Positions 1 through 7,862 are shown, counted from the first letter of the stretch. The stretch is DNA of 64,000 bases from Candidatus Proruminimicrobium quisquiliarum (GCA_018433245.1 JAHDRN010000023.1:1-64000); one strand, 5' to 3'. Numbers and translations: made by a program. The notes: generated by a model not told the origin, from the sequence alone.

Positions 1-369
1 TATAAAATAAATATTGAAAATGCCTAAAATCGGCGAAAAATTAAATCAATCCCTGTAAATTGCCTGTTATCAGGGAATTTGCTATAATTTAACCAAGAGA
101 GTTGGGCTGCCGGAACTGCTTACACCGTTCATTTCTTTTTTAAAGAAACAAATCAACATTAATATTTTGGCTACAATTTTGTATTTCAAAAGCTTATGTA
201 CCGTTTCACTTTTTGTACACCTCACTTTTGAAATATTTCATTTCGCCTAAAATCTTAATGTTTCAAATGACAAAAATAGTCTCAATATCCTTTATAACGA
301 GATAGTCAGCACAAGCTCATGTTTAGCCAAAATCAAAAAAACTTGGCAAAAAGTGGTTTTTGAGTTTTT
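1..369. other. Gene-free left edge
   Basis: No coding region is supported here. Frames are short and interrupted, and the DNA is very AT-rich. A small hairpin can be drawn around 51-77 (ccctg ... caggg). The stretch looks like decayed sequence running into a dispersed repeat at about 370. Confidence 0.5.
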
Positions 370-533
370 TTATTCTTTGGCCTTGCTACCGCTCGGCTCT
401 GCTTGATATACCTTGTCCAAAAATAATCAAAAATCATCTTAAAATACTTCGTAAAATATAATGCGTTCCAATTTGCTCTCAGTCGCCTTGTCTAAAATCA
501 AAATACTTTGTAAAATTATATGCAGTTTTTTTC
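370..533 (-). repeat. Dispersed mosaic repeat, inverted copy
   Basis: Read on the minus strand, this stretch carries the same ordered blocks as the repeats at 15544-15828 and 17326-17548. The blocks are a 'tattttgattttagacaagg'-like block, a 'ttttaagatgatttttgat' block, a 'ttggacaaggtata' block and a 'gccgagcggtagc' block. It is more diverged than those copies and is the only copy seen in reverse orientation. No open frame is conserved among copies, so it is probably a non-coding element or a decayed mobile element. Confidence 0.7.
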
Positions 534-656
534 TTGTCAATGATTGTTTTTCTAAATAAATCATATAAGACTTTTCACTTTGAGTCTGCAGCAAAGATTA
601 CTTCACGTTTTTCAGTTTTAATGATTATAAAAAACGCACAGCGAAAATGGGGGGCG

Positions 657-1523
657 ATGATGAGAAAAAAGAATTTGCAGAAAATAAAAACAATTCTTTA
701 TCAGATATTTCTGCTGACATTGGGAAACGCATTATGCGTTTTTGCGGTTCTTGCTATTCTTGTTCCGCATAAATTTCTCTCTGGCGGGCTGACCGGATTG
801 TCACTGATAATCTACTATAAAAGCCAGATATTGCCTGTAGGACTGCTCTATCTTTTAATTAATATTCCCATATTTCTGACTAGTTTAAAATTGTTGGGCG
901 TGAGGTTTGTTGTTTATACGGGGATTAGTATTTTGATTTATTCAACAATGCTTTTGATACCGCTGTTTCCTTTGCCAATTACGGATAAATTTTTGGCGGC
1001 AGTAACTGCCGGCATACTTTGCGGAGTCGGAGGCGCAATTATGATGCGTTCCTACGGTTCTCCCGGAGGGTCAGACATTATCAGCGTCTTGTTGTATAAA
1101 TATGCAGGTATTTCCGTCGGGGTGGCATCCGTTATTTTTAACGCCGTTATTCTGGCTGTATCCGTATTTATATTTCCGCTTGAAAATATACTCTATACAT
1201 TTATTTTTATCGTAGTCAGCGCAAAAGTCCTGGATATGATTTTTCACGGTTTAAGTAAGAGAAAAGCATTCATTATTATATCGGTTCACTGGAAAGATAT
1301 TATTGATGAAATAAACAGTAAAACACAAATTGGGGCGACACTGCTTCAGGGAAAGGGCAGTTTTAACGGCGGTGAGAATCAAATCATATATTCAATAGTT
1401 AGCAAAAAAGATGTAATGGCACTTAAAAAAATGATTATGAAAAAGGATCCGTGCGCATTCATTGCTATTATGGAAGCCTCGGATGTTGTTAGCGATAATG
1501 TTGGCAATCAGCCTCATTGGTAA
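657..1523 (+). CDS. YitT family membrane protein
   Basis: Polytopic inner-membrane protein of the YitT/DUF161 family, with a C-terminal DUF2179 domain. The transported substrate of this family is unknown. About five hydrophobic segments fill the first 200 residues, and the soluble tail (about 205-288) has the family pattern of a GATLLQGKG-like motif followed by a DPxAFI motif. An upstream in-frame start at 534 exists, but ATG 657 (or 660) directly follows a G-rich 'tggggggcg' that can act as ribosome-binding site, and it gives the usual length of about 288 aa. The gene stands alone ahead of the PerR-like regulator. Confidence 0.85.
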   Translation: MMRKKNLQKIKTILYQIFLLTLGNALCVFAVLAILVPHKFLSGGLTGLSLIIYYKSQILPVGLLYLLINIPIFLTSLKLLGVRFVVYTGISILIYSTMLLIPLFPLPITDKFLAAVTAGILCGVGGAIMMRSYGSPGGSDIISVLLYKYAGISVGVASVIFNAVILAVSVFIFPLENILYTFIFIVVSAKVLDMIFHGLSKRKAFIIISVHWKDIIDEINSKTQIGATLLQGKGSFNGGENQIIYSIVSKKDVMALKKMIMKKDPCAFIAIMEASDVVSDNVGNQPHW

Positions 1524-1573
1524 TAAAGTGCCGATTCCATTAATTATTTTTAATTTCAATTTAAAAAGCACTA

Positions 1574-1602
1574 TTGACAAATAGTAATGATTATTATATA
1601 GT
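1574..1602 (+). promoter_or_regulatory. Promoter with embedded Per-box-like operator
   Basis: TTGACA (1574-1579), a 17-nt spacer and TATAGT (1597-1602) form a near-consensus sigma-70 promoter. Inside the spacer, 1582-1596 (TAGTAATGATTATTA) matches 11 of the 14 fixed positions of the Bacillus Per box TTATAATNATTATAA. The expected transcription start falls at about 1608-1610, on the ATG of the downstream regulator gene. This suggests autorepression and a leaderless or nearly leaderless mRNA. Confidence 0.65.
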
Positions 1603-1608
1603 AATTAT

Positions 1609-2040
1609 ATGCAAAAAGAAAAAAACAAAAAAAATCTTGCCGAAAAATTTTTAAAGCACGGTTTAAGAATTACGCCTCAGCGTTCTCTTATTTTTGAAGA
1701 ACTTTCTAAGGCTAAAGATCACCCTACGGCAGATGCAATATACAGGCGCGTTCGCAGGAAGATGCCCAACATTTCATTTGACACTGTTTATAGAACACTT
1801 CTTTCATTTGCTGAGACAGAAATGGTTTCTCTTGTAGAAGGTTATGGTGAACAGAAACGCTTTGAGCCTAATGTTAACAATCATCATCATTGCCGGTGTA
1901 TAAAATGTCATGCCATTATAGATTTCTCCAATGCTTTATATGATTCAATTCAGATTCCGGAAGCGGTAGCTAAAGAATTTCAGGTTCTTAATAAAAGGGT
2001 AGTATTGGAAGGTATTTGTTCAAAGTGTAAGCGAAAGTAA
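1609..2040 (+). CDS. Fur-family regulator, PerR-like
   Basis: Metal-dependent winged-helix repressor of the Fur superfamily, 143 aa. The N-terminal DNA-binding domain (about 10-85) has the 'LRITPQR' and 'VYRTL' signatures. The dimerisation domain has a His cluster (NHHHC), a CxxC pair (CIKC) followed by IIDF, and a second CxxC (CSKC) at the C-terminus for structural zinc. The Asp in IIDF matches PerR, where Fur usually has Glu, so a peroxide-sensing role is favoured. The promoter carries a Per-box-like palindrome, which supports autoregulation. No ribosome-binding site precedes the ATG. Subfamily assignment is inference. Confidence 0.85.
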   Translation: MQKEKNKKNLAEKFLKHGLRITPQRSLIFEELSKAKDHPTADAIYRRVRRKMPNISFDTVYRTLLSFAETEMVSLVEGYGEQKRFEPNVNNHHHCRCIKCHAIIDFSNALYDSIQIPEAVAKEFQVLNKRVVLEGICSKCKRK

Positions 2041-2059
2041 TATTTTTTGCCATTGTCTG

Positions 2060-2070
2060 GTAATAATTAC
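2060..2070. promoter_or_regulatory. Possible Per-box-like operator
   Basis: A perfect 5-1-5 palindrome (GTAATAATTAC) sits 90 nt upstream of the QueD-like gene. In its 15-bp context it matches about 10 of 14 fixed Per-box positions. In such AT-rich DNA this could arise by chance. Confidence 0.3.
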
Positions 2071-2160
2071 GAATTAGTAAATAAATGCAATATATTGAGT
2101 AAATTATGGATTAATGGCAGTATGCAGTAATGTTGATATTAAAAAAAGGAGGAAATTATT

Positions 2161-2652
2161 ATGTCAAACGCAAAGTACAGATCAATCGTAAAACTTGACT
2201 TCCAGTATGCGCACAGATTTATGAATTATCCCGGAGAAGCAAGCTATCTTCACGGACATTCGGGATTACTAACGATCGAAATTGAAGGTGATTTAAATGA
2301 ACACAATTATGCCTATCCGGTAAAAGAGGCACAAAAATTAGCATGGGCAGTAGCCGACAACTTCATGCATGCAACAATTTTTCAAGAAGGGGATCCTTTA
2401 CTTGACTTAGTGTTGCAGGGATATGAAAAAACAGGAATGAAGGGCACAACAAATAGATTCGGGACGCCTGCAAAAGCTCTCAACCATGAATTGGTAAAAT
2501 CATTTCCTGAAAGCAGAGTGGCTGTAAGTAAAGGGCCTTCAACTTGTGAATGGTTCTGTACGGTATTCTATGAATTGTTGAAAGACAAGTTGAATATTAA
2601 AAAAATAGAATTCCGTTCTTCTTCGTTGAACTGTGCATCAAGAGAGTTTTAA
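2161..2652 (+). CDS. QueD/6-pyruvoyltetrahydropterin synthase-like protein
   Basis: Member of the PTPS/QueD fold family (163 aa), whose typical members make 6-carboxytetrahydropterin or tetrahydropterin. Three zinc-binding His are visible: His in YAHRF and the two in LHGHSG. A characteristic 'EG.LN' strand and an 'F.HATIF' segment follow. The catalytic Cys normally just before the LHGH motif is missing (YPGEASYLHGH), and the later 'PTxEN' motif is altered to STCEW. It may therefore be a non-canonical paralogue rather than true QueD. A very strong ribosome-binding site (aaaggagg, 2147-2154) implies high expression. It lies between the PerR-like and Fur-like genes, which hints at a stress-linked pterin function. 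Confidence 0.7.
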   Translation: MSNAKYRSIVKLDFQYAHRFMNYPGEASYLHGHSGLLTIEIEGDLNEHNYAYPVKEAQKLAWAVADNFMHATIFQEGDPLLDLVLQGYEKTGMKGTTNRFGTPAKALNHELVKSFPESRVAVSKGPSTCEWFCTVFYELLKDKLNIKKIEFRSSSLNCASREF

Positions 2653-2674
2653 TAAAAAAATACGTATAAAAAAT

Positions 2675-2705
2675 ATCCGCCGGTTTATCTACGGCGGATG
2701 TTTTT
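2675..2705 (+). terminator. Rho-independent terminator after QueD-like gene
   Basis: A perfect 8-bp stem (atccgccg / cggcggat) with a 9-nt loop is followed by G and T5. It lies 22 nt past the stop codon. Confidence 0.85.
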
Positions 2706-2976
2706 ATTAAGCGCATAAAACTTGTAGGTAATCTCGGCGAGATAACAAACGGAGTCGGAGCCGAAGTCGGATTTAAAGGACACAAGAAAATGAGATATGA
2801 TTTTCATACCCAGTGGCATCAGCTGTTAAAATTGGATAAAGCTATTGAGTTGCAGGCCCCTCTGTCCGTGCGACAAGAAGAGTCCTTTTGATTTTGCTAT
2901 GTATGACAAATCGCTCGGCAGTATGCTGTCTGCCGTTATCGGCGGATTCAAAGCAGGTTTGGCCGCTGCGGAATAG
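2706..2976 (+). pseudogene. Decayed gene fragment, function unknown
   Basis: One frame stays open from the terminator to a TGA near 2889-2891 and contains 'GNLGEITNGVGAEVGFKGHK'. About 30 nt before that stop, the frame shifted by one nucleotide continues open with SPFDFAMYDKSLGSMLS and ends in LAAAE-stop at 2974-2976. The codon choice in both parts looks gene-like, and joining them gives a continuous C-terminal half of about 90 residues. There is no start or ribosome-binding site. I do not recognise the family. Confidence 0.45.
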
Positions 2977-3076
2977 CAGTACAGATTAATTTAATATTAT
3001 ATTTTCTTTCCGTACCGTTGATGATATCTGTTATCGGTACGGAAAGAAATTCTTGTTAAAAAATCAGTATATTCTG

Positions 3077-3128
3077 TTGACATGTTTTATAAAAAATCAT
3101 ATACTCTTATTGAAAATGATTTTCATTA
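3077..3128 (+). promoter_or_regulatory. fur promoter with Fur box
   Basis: TTGACA (3077-3082), a 17-nt spacer and TATACT (3100-3105) form a strong promoter. Immediately after the -10 box lies the perfect palindrome TGAAAAT-G-ATTTTCA (3111-3125), a classic Fur box covering the predicted transcription start. The layout predicts iron-dependent autorepression. Confidence 0.85.
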
Positions 3129-3138
3129 AGGAGTTGGT

Positions 3139-3594
3139 ATGCACGGAAGAAGATGCGGATGGCACGGCCGGTTAAGGGAAAGTGGATACAGGCTTACTGA
3201 AGGAAGAAAAGAAATAATAAATATCTTAACCGATACAAAAGAACATTTAAGCGCTGAAGAAATTTATTTCAGAGTTCATAAAAATTATCCCGCTATAGGA
3301 TTGACAAGCGTGTACAGAACTCTTGATGTTTTGGTTAACATGGGAGTGATTCAAAAATTTGATTTCGGCGATGGAAGATTCCGTTATGAAATTATTAACG
3401 GAGAAAATAAAGGACACCGTCATTTGATATGCACAAATTGTAAAAAAATAATAAATTACAACAACTTTATTGAGGAAGAAACGGAATTGCTTAAAAAAAC
3501 GGAAAAAGAGTTGTCGGAAAAATATAAATTTGAAATCAACAGCAATTTGATACAATTTTACGGATTATGTCCCGAATGCAGGCAGAAGAAATAG
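3139..3594 (+). CDS. fur: Ferric uptake regulator, Fur-like
   Basis: Fur-family repressor of 151 aa. The N-terminal winged helix (about 12-85) has GYRLTEGR and SVYRTLDVL signatures. The C-terminal half has a metal-binding 'GHRHLIC' motif, a CxxC (CTNC) and a terminal CPEC zinc pair. Unlike the paralogue at 1609-2040, the residue after 'II' is Asn rather than Asp. An unusual N-terminal extension rich in His, Arg and Cys (HGRRCGWHG) may add a metal ligand. Two near-perfect Fur boxes flank the gene, at its own promoter and in front of the next gene, so it is probably the iron-responsive Fur. The start follows an aaggag ribosome-binding site. Confidence 0.87.
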   Translation: MHGRRCGWHGRLRESGYRLTEGRKEIINILTDTKEHLSAEEIYFRVHKNYPAIGLTSVYRTLDVLVNMGVIQKFDFGDGRFRYEIINGENKGHRHLICTNCKKIINYNNFIEEETELLKKTEKELSEKYKFEINSNLIQFYGLCPECRQKK

Positions 3595-3620
3595 CGTTAT
3601 ATTTTTTTGTCGTTTTTATA

Positions 3621-3639
3621 AATGAAAATGATTTTCATT
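3621..3639. promoter_or_regulatory. Fur box upstream of DUF5320 gene
   Basis: Perfect 9-1-9 palindrome AATGAAAATGATTTTCATT. It matches the Escherichia coli Fur consensus GATAATGATAATCATTATC at most positions. It lies 39 nt before the DUF5320 start codon, implying iron repression of that gene. Confidence 0.85.
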
Positions 3640-3678
3640 ATCATCAAGATTATTGAAAAATAAAAAAAGGAGGATGTT

Positions 3679-3966
3679 ATGCCAAGATTAGACGGAACAG
3701 GTCCTAACGGACAAGGCTCAATGACAGGCAGAGGAATGGGGAACTGCGGAACGCCTAAAGGAGAAGGCGGACAGTATTACGGAATGGGTAGAGGCGGAAA
3801 AGGTTTAGGGAGAGGACTTTGCAGAGGGCTCGGTTTTTTGTTCGGAAGAGGACGAAGCATACAGTATGGAAATAACATTGATTTACTCAAAGCACAGGCC
3901 GAAAATTTAAAGAGCAGACTGGAAGAACTCAATAAAATAATAGATTCCGAAAAAAATAAAGAGTAA
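3679..3966 (+). CDS. DUF5320 family protein
   Basis: Small protein (95 aa) with the hallmark N-terminus MPRLDGTGPNGQG followed by a long Gly/Arg-rich segment with two Cys (to about residue 60). It ends in a short charged helix (about 68-95) likely to form a coiled coil. DUF5320 members are common in anaerobes, often near NifX/NifB-type cofactor proteins, but their function is unknown. A strong ribosome-binding site (aaaggagg) and the Fur box at 3621-3639 indicate high, iron-regulated expression. A terminator follows directly, so it is monocistronic or shares a transcript only with fur. Confidence 0.85.
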   Translation: MPRLDGTGPNGQGSMTGRGMGNCGTPKGEGGQYYGMGRGGKGLGRGLCRGLGFLFGRGRSIQYGNNIDLLKAQAENLKSRLEELNKIIDSEKNKE

Positions 3967-3988
3967 ATTTCCATTTATGCCCAAAAAT

Positions 3989-4033
3989 AAAACGGCATAT
4001 AAACTTTTATATAAGATATATATGCCGTTTTTT
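3989..4033 (+). terminator. Terminator after DUF5320 gene
   Basis: A stem of about 13 bp (aaaacggcatata / tatatgccgtttt) with a 17-nt loop is followed by T-rich sequence. Confidence 0.8.
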
Positions 4034-4116
4034 ATTTATTTGAAAAAATTGAATAAAAATGTTATAAATTTTTTTGATTTGCCGGTTGTAAAAAGTTTTT
4101 TTCAATAGGATATTTT

Positions 4117-4806
4117 ATGAAAAACAGATTTAAAGAAATTAAAAAACATTTTGAAAAAGAAGCGAAATTTTTTGATAGTTTTTTTTATAAAATAGTTCCT
4201 CAATACAGGCAGATGCTTGAAATTCTTGTTCAGTCTATGCCTTTTGAAAAAAATAAAAAATTAAAAGTAATAGATCTCGGATGCGGAACTGGTAATCTTG
4301 GCTTAAAAGCAAAAGAATATTATCCGCATGCCCATCTTACATGTGTTGATATGTCCGAAAATATGATAAAAATGGCTAAAACAAAATTTGAAAAATATCC
4401 CGATACGGTTTTTTGGCACGGAGATATAAGAAAATTTGATTATTCAAAAAAATATGACGCCGTAATATCTTCTATGGTTTTGCATCACGTTGAAGGAGCC
4501 GAGAAAATAAAATTTTATAAAAAACTGCATAAGGCTCTTAAAACCGGCGGAATTTTTCTGAATATAGATATATTTATAACAAAAGATGCCGTTCTTCAAA
4601 AGTTTTATACTGATAAATGGATTTCTTTTATGAGTGAAAACGGGCTTGCTTTAAATAAAGTAAAAGAAATGCTTTTACGTCATAAAAAAGAGGACAGGCC
4701 GGTGGTTATAGATTGGGAACTTTCGGCTTTAAAAAAAGCGGGATTTAAAAGTTCCGATATAATATTTAAAAATTTTAATTTTGCGGGTTATACGGCAAAA
4801 AAATGA
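4117..4806 (+). CDS. Class I SAM-dependent methyltransferase
   Basis: Rossmann-fold methyltransferase of 229 aa. Motif I is VIDLGCGTGN (51-60), the SAM-ribose acidic residue is in CVDMSENM (about 76-83), and motif IV-like 'VISSMVLHHV' follows. The substrate cannot be inferred. Its stop overlaps the start of the next methyltransferase (ATGA at 4803-4806), so the two are translationally coupled and may act together. Confidence 0.85.
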   Translation: MKNRFKEIKKHFEKEAKFFDSFFYKIVPQYRQMLEILVQSMPFEKNKKLKVIDLGCGTGNLGLKAKEYYPHAHLTCVDMSENMIKMAKTKFEKYPDTVFWHGDIRKFDYSKKYDAVISSMVLHHVEGAEKIKFYKKLHKALKTGGIFLNIDIFITKDAVLQKFYTDKWISFMSENGLALNKVKEMLLRHKKEDRPVVIDWELSALKKAGFKSSDIIFKNFNFAGYTAKK

Positions 4807-5462
4807 AAAAAGAAACTTTAAAAATCAAAGATTTTAATAAGGAACCCGGGCTTTTGAAAGATAAACCCGATAGAATTAAAAGGACGAATGCCATAGCCTG
4901 CGCCCTTTTTAAAGAAGTACCGGTTGATTCCTCTATGAAAGTTGTGGATTTTGGATGCGGAACGGGTTTGCTTTCTATTGCCGTAAGTTCAAAAGCAAAA
5001 TCGGTTACCGGCATGGATACTTCCGAAAAGATGATAGAAGTTTTTAACGAAAAAATAAAAAAAGATAATTTAAAAAACGTAAAAACATGCCATATATGCG
5101 GATTTGACGCTGAGTATGTTCCGGATATTGACTGCGGGCTTGTTATGTCGGCAATGACGATGCACCACATACCTTTTGAGGACATAAAAAAATACGTTAA
5201 AAAATTTTTTGACATGCTTATCCCGGGCGGATATATCGCCGTTGCCGATCTTGATGAGGAAAAAGGAAATTTTCATTCCGATAACGACGGCGTTTTTCAT
5301 TTAGGATTTGTGCGTAAAGATTTTAAAAAGATTATTTCGGATTGCGGATTTGAAAATGTAAAAGACGTTACGGCTACCCGTGTTTTTAAGGCAGATAAAA
5401 ATACCGGACAGGGAAATGAGTTTAGCGTATTTTTGATAACGGCAAAAAAACCTGCTGCATAG
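4803..5462 (+). CDS. Class I SAM-dependent methyltransferase
   Basis: Second Rossmann-fold methyltransferase (219 aa), with motif I VVDFGCGTGLLS (48-59), GMDTSEKM for ribose binding and MSAMTMHHIP as the post-II/IV region. It is homologous to UbiE/small-molecule methyltransferases and is only distantly similar to its upstream partner. The substrate is unknown. Coupled translation and shared strand suggest one operon with the preceding gene and, originally, the broken DUF1330 gene 8 nt downstream. Confidence 0.83.
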   Translation: MKKETLKIKDFNKEPGLLKDKPDRIKRTNAIACALFKEVPVDSSMKVVDFGCGTGLLSIAVSSKAKSVTGMDTSEKMIEVFNEKIKKDNLKNVKTCHICGFDAEYVPDIDCGLVMSAMTMHHIPFEDIKKYVKKFFDMLIPGGYIAVADLDEEKGNFHSDNDGVFHLGFVRKDFKKIISDCGFENVKDVTATRVFKADKNTGQGNEFSVFLITAKKPAA

Positions 5463-5470
5463 GAGAAAAA

Positions 5471-5723
5471 ATGCCGGTTTATTTTATGGAATACGTTTCA
5501 AAGGTTCCGGCTATCGTTGAAAAATTCGGCGGCAAATATATTGTGCGCTGCGGAAAAGAGGACAACGGTTACAGGCGGCTGGAATCCTATGCGTTTGACA
5601 ATTATTGAATTTGAAAATGTTGAAAAATTTAACGCATGGTGGCATTCGCCGGAATACAGAGCGGTCGCTCCTCTCAGAGAACAGTCTGCAAAAACAAATG
5701 CAATAGTTGCCGACGGCTTTTAG
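5471..5723 (+). pseudogene. DUF1330 protein, frameshifted and internally deleted
   Basis: A good ribosome-binding site (taggag) precedes ATG 5471, which encodes MPVYFMEYVSKVPAIVEKFG then GGKYIVRCGKED before losing the family pattern. The rest continues in another frame from about 5560 as TGGWNPMRLTIIEF, then SPEYRAVAPLR, to the stop at 5723. Joined, these give the DUF1330 order (GGxYxxRxG, W-P-RL-I-EF, SPEY, LR). About ten codons of the usual N-terminus are also missing between MPVYF and MEYV. With two lesions it is most likely a pseudogene; a sequencing error could explain only the shift. Confidence 0.75.
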
Positions 5724-5763
5724 ATGTAAAAATATTTTAAAAATTAACGGATGAGTATCTAAA

Positions 5764-6687
5764 ATGGAAAATAAAAGCCACAACCACAGCTGCAGCCATA
5801 ATCATGCGCATGATTATACGGGATTGTCAGGCTCAAAATATCTGGGAGTAATTATTTTAAACGGTTGTATTACGCTTGCTGAAATAATCGGCGGAATAAT
5901 GTCGGGAAGCCTTTCTCTGTTATCCGATGCCGTTCATAATTTCAGCGATACTGTTTCAATGGTTTTTAGTTATTGTGCATGGAAAATCGCAGGCAGAAAA
6001 AAAGATGAAAAAAGAACATACGGATATAAAAGAGCGGAAATCATAGCTGCTTTTATTAATGCATCCGTGTTGCTGGTAATTTGTTTATTTTTAATATTTG
6101 AAGCAGTAAAACGTTTTCAAAACCCCGAAACAATTAACGGCACTATTATGTTTGTTATCGCAACAGTAGGTCTTTTGGCGAATTTTATTTCAATGCTTCT
6201 ATTGAAAAAAGAATCACACAATAATATGAATATAAAATCGAGTTATCTTCATATTTTGGGGGATACTCTTTCGTCGGTAGGCGTCGTGCTGGGAAGCATT
6301 GCGATTTCAGTCTGGCATATCTTTTGGATAGATCCCGTTATTACTTTGGTAATAGCAGTTTATATTATGATAGAAAGCTGGAAAATAGTTAAAAAAACGG
6401 TTGATATTCTTATGCAGTCTTCTGCCGATCTGGATTATGCGGCGATTCAAAAAGATATTGAAAATTTTGAGGAAGTCCGTAGCATACACCATGTCCATAC
6501 TTGGATGTCAAACGAGAATACCGTTTATTTTGAGGCTCATGTTGATATTACAGATTGTATGCTGTCGCAGGCTTGTTCTATCGCCGGAAAAATTGAGCAG
6601 CTGCTTAAAGAAAAATACAAAATTGACCATGTAACGCTTCAGATTGAAACTGACAGATGTTCGCAAAAAGATTTTTTTAAAAAATAA
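5764..6687 (+). CDS. Cation diffusion facilitator (CzcD/ZitB type)
   Basis: CDF-family proton-coupled exporter of zinc or similar divalent metals, 307 aa. The His-rich N-terminus (HNHSCSHNHAHD, about 5-16) is a metal-binding tail. Six membrane segments follow, with the HxxxD-type site in LLSDAVHNFSD (about 57-67) and HILGDTLSS in helix V (about 160-168). A cytoplasmic C-terminal domain has VHHVHTW-like residues. It is followed at 14 nt by the arsenate reductase, forming a metal/metalloid resistance pair. Confidence 0.9.
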   Translation: MENKSHNHSCSHNHAHDYTGLSGSKYLGVIILNGCITLAEIIGGIMSGSLSLLSDAVHNFSDTVSMVFSYCAWKIAGRKKDEKRTYGYKRAEIIAAFINASVLLVICLFLIFEAVKRFQNPETINGTIMFVIATVGLLANFISMLLLKKESHNNMNIKSSYLHILGDTLSSVGVVLGSIAISVWHIFWIDPVITLVIAVYIMIESWKIVKKTVDILMQSSADLDYAAIQKDIENFEEVRSIHHVHTWMSNENTVYFEAHVDITDCMLSQACSIAGKIEQLLKEKYKIDHVTLQIETDRCSQKDFFKK

Positions 6688-6701
6688 GACAAGAGGCACG
6701 G

Positions 6702-7133
6702 ATGGATAAAATTAAAGTTCTTTTTGTATGCGTTCACAATTCTGCAAGAAGCCAGATGGCTGAAGCATTTTTGAAAAAACACGGCGGTGATAAATTTGAA
6801 GTTACAAGCGCAGGGATTGAACCGGGTACTCTTAATGCCATAGTCGTTGAAGTTATGAAAGAAATCGGGATAGATATTTCAAACAATAAAACGAAAAGCG
6901 TTTTTGATTTTTATAAAAACGGCAGTTTTTTTAATTATGTTATTACCGTCTGCGACGAATCCCAGTCTGAAACATGCCCAATTTTCCCGGGTGTCGTAAA
7001 ACAAATCCACTGGAGTTTTGCCGATCCGTCTTCTTTTAAAGATAATCTTGAAGAAAAGAAAGCGAAAACAAGAATAGTCAGAGACGAAATAGAGTCAAAA
7101 ATCAAACAATGGATAAAAGAAATAAATATATAA
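6702..7133 (+). CDS. arsC: Arsenate reductase, low-molecular-weight phosphatase type
   Basis: Reduces arsenate to arsenite using a phosphatase-like fold and, in this class, thioredoxin. The CX5R P-loop is CVHNSARSQ (about 10-18). The two further redox Cys are present in TVCDESQSETCPIF (about 82-95), which marks the thioredoxin-coupled class. The length of 143 aa is typical. No arsenite pump is next to it. The thioredoxin-like gene 2.3 kb downstream is broken, so the reductant must be encoded elsewhere. Confidence 0.88.
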   Translation: MDKIKVLFVCVHNSARSQMAEAFLKKHGGDKFEVTSAGIEPGTLNAIVVEVMKEIGIDISNNKTKSVFDFYKNGSFFNYVITVCDESQSETCPIFPGVVKQIHWSFADPSSFKDNLEEKKAKTRIVRDEIESKIKQWIKEINI

Positions 7134-7141
7134 TTTTTTAA

Positions 7142-7747
7142 TTAAAAAATTTCGGCAAGTTTCGCTGCTTTTTCAACAGCCGTATTAATAATTTGTTTTA
7201 TGTCGGCGCCCATTATATCAACGCCGTCTGCAAATATTGCACTATAGTTTACAACTCCTAAAAAATTTAGAATTGTTTTTATGTAGCGTTCGCCGAATTC
7301 AAAGTTTGACATCGGTTCAGTATCATATTTGCCGCCTCGGGCAGATACATACAGCGCACTTTTATTTTTTAATAATCCGACGGGTCCTTCGGCTGTATAT
7401 TTAAATGAAATATCTTTTACGGTTATATAATCAAAGTATGCTTTTAATATTGAAGGGACTCCCAGATTCCAAAGAGGCGCGGCAATGACGTATTTGTCGG
7501 CTTTGGCAAAAGTATAAGCATAAGAAAGCAGAGGATTGTTTTTACTGCTTTCATCTTTTGGTCCGAAAATTTGCTGTATTGATTCTATAGTCAAAAAATT
7601 AATGTTTTCTTTGTATAAGTCTAACGTTATTATTTTATCCTGAGGATTTTTTTTACTGTAGCTTTCAATAAATTTTTCTGAAATTTGGAACGTTCTGGAA
7701 AGTTCGTTTGGTTTCGGGTTTGCTTTTACATATAAAATAGTTTTCAT
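7142..7747 (-). CDS. azoR: FMN-dependent NADH-azoreductase
   Basis: Flavodoxin-fold quinone/azo reductase of the AzoR family, 201 aa. The N-terminal strand ILYVKANPKP and the P-x-WN motif APLWNLGVPS (about 89-98) bind FMN, and GGKYDTEPM plus the FGERYIK region are as in AzoR. It probably reduces quinones or nitro/azo compounds in the cytosol. The gene converges with arsC (9-nt gap). Its start has a gggagg ribosome-binding site, and a TTGACA-type -35 box is seen on the minus strand near 7797-7802. Confidence 0.85.
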   Translation of the reverse strand: MKTILYVKANPKPNELSRTFQISEKFIESYSKKNPQDKIITLDLYKENINFLTIESIQQIFGPKDESSKNNPLLSYAYTFAKADKYVIAAPLWNLGVPSILKAYFDYITVKDISFKYTAEGPVGLLKNKSALYVSARGGKYDTEPMSNFEFGERYIKTILNFLGVVNYSAIFADGVDIMGADIKQIINTAVEKAAKLAEIF

Positions 7748-7862
7748 TTTAATATTCCTCCCTTTAGTTTACTTAAATTATTAAATAAAATAATAAATGT
7801 CAAAGTTTTAAAAAAATGTTAAAATAGGTTATCAAAAATATTTTTGTTTAAAAAGGAAATTA

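Noticed and set aside
51-77. Terminator near the left edge
   Set aside because: The stem is only 5 bp with a long loop and there is no T run.
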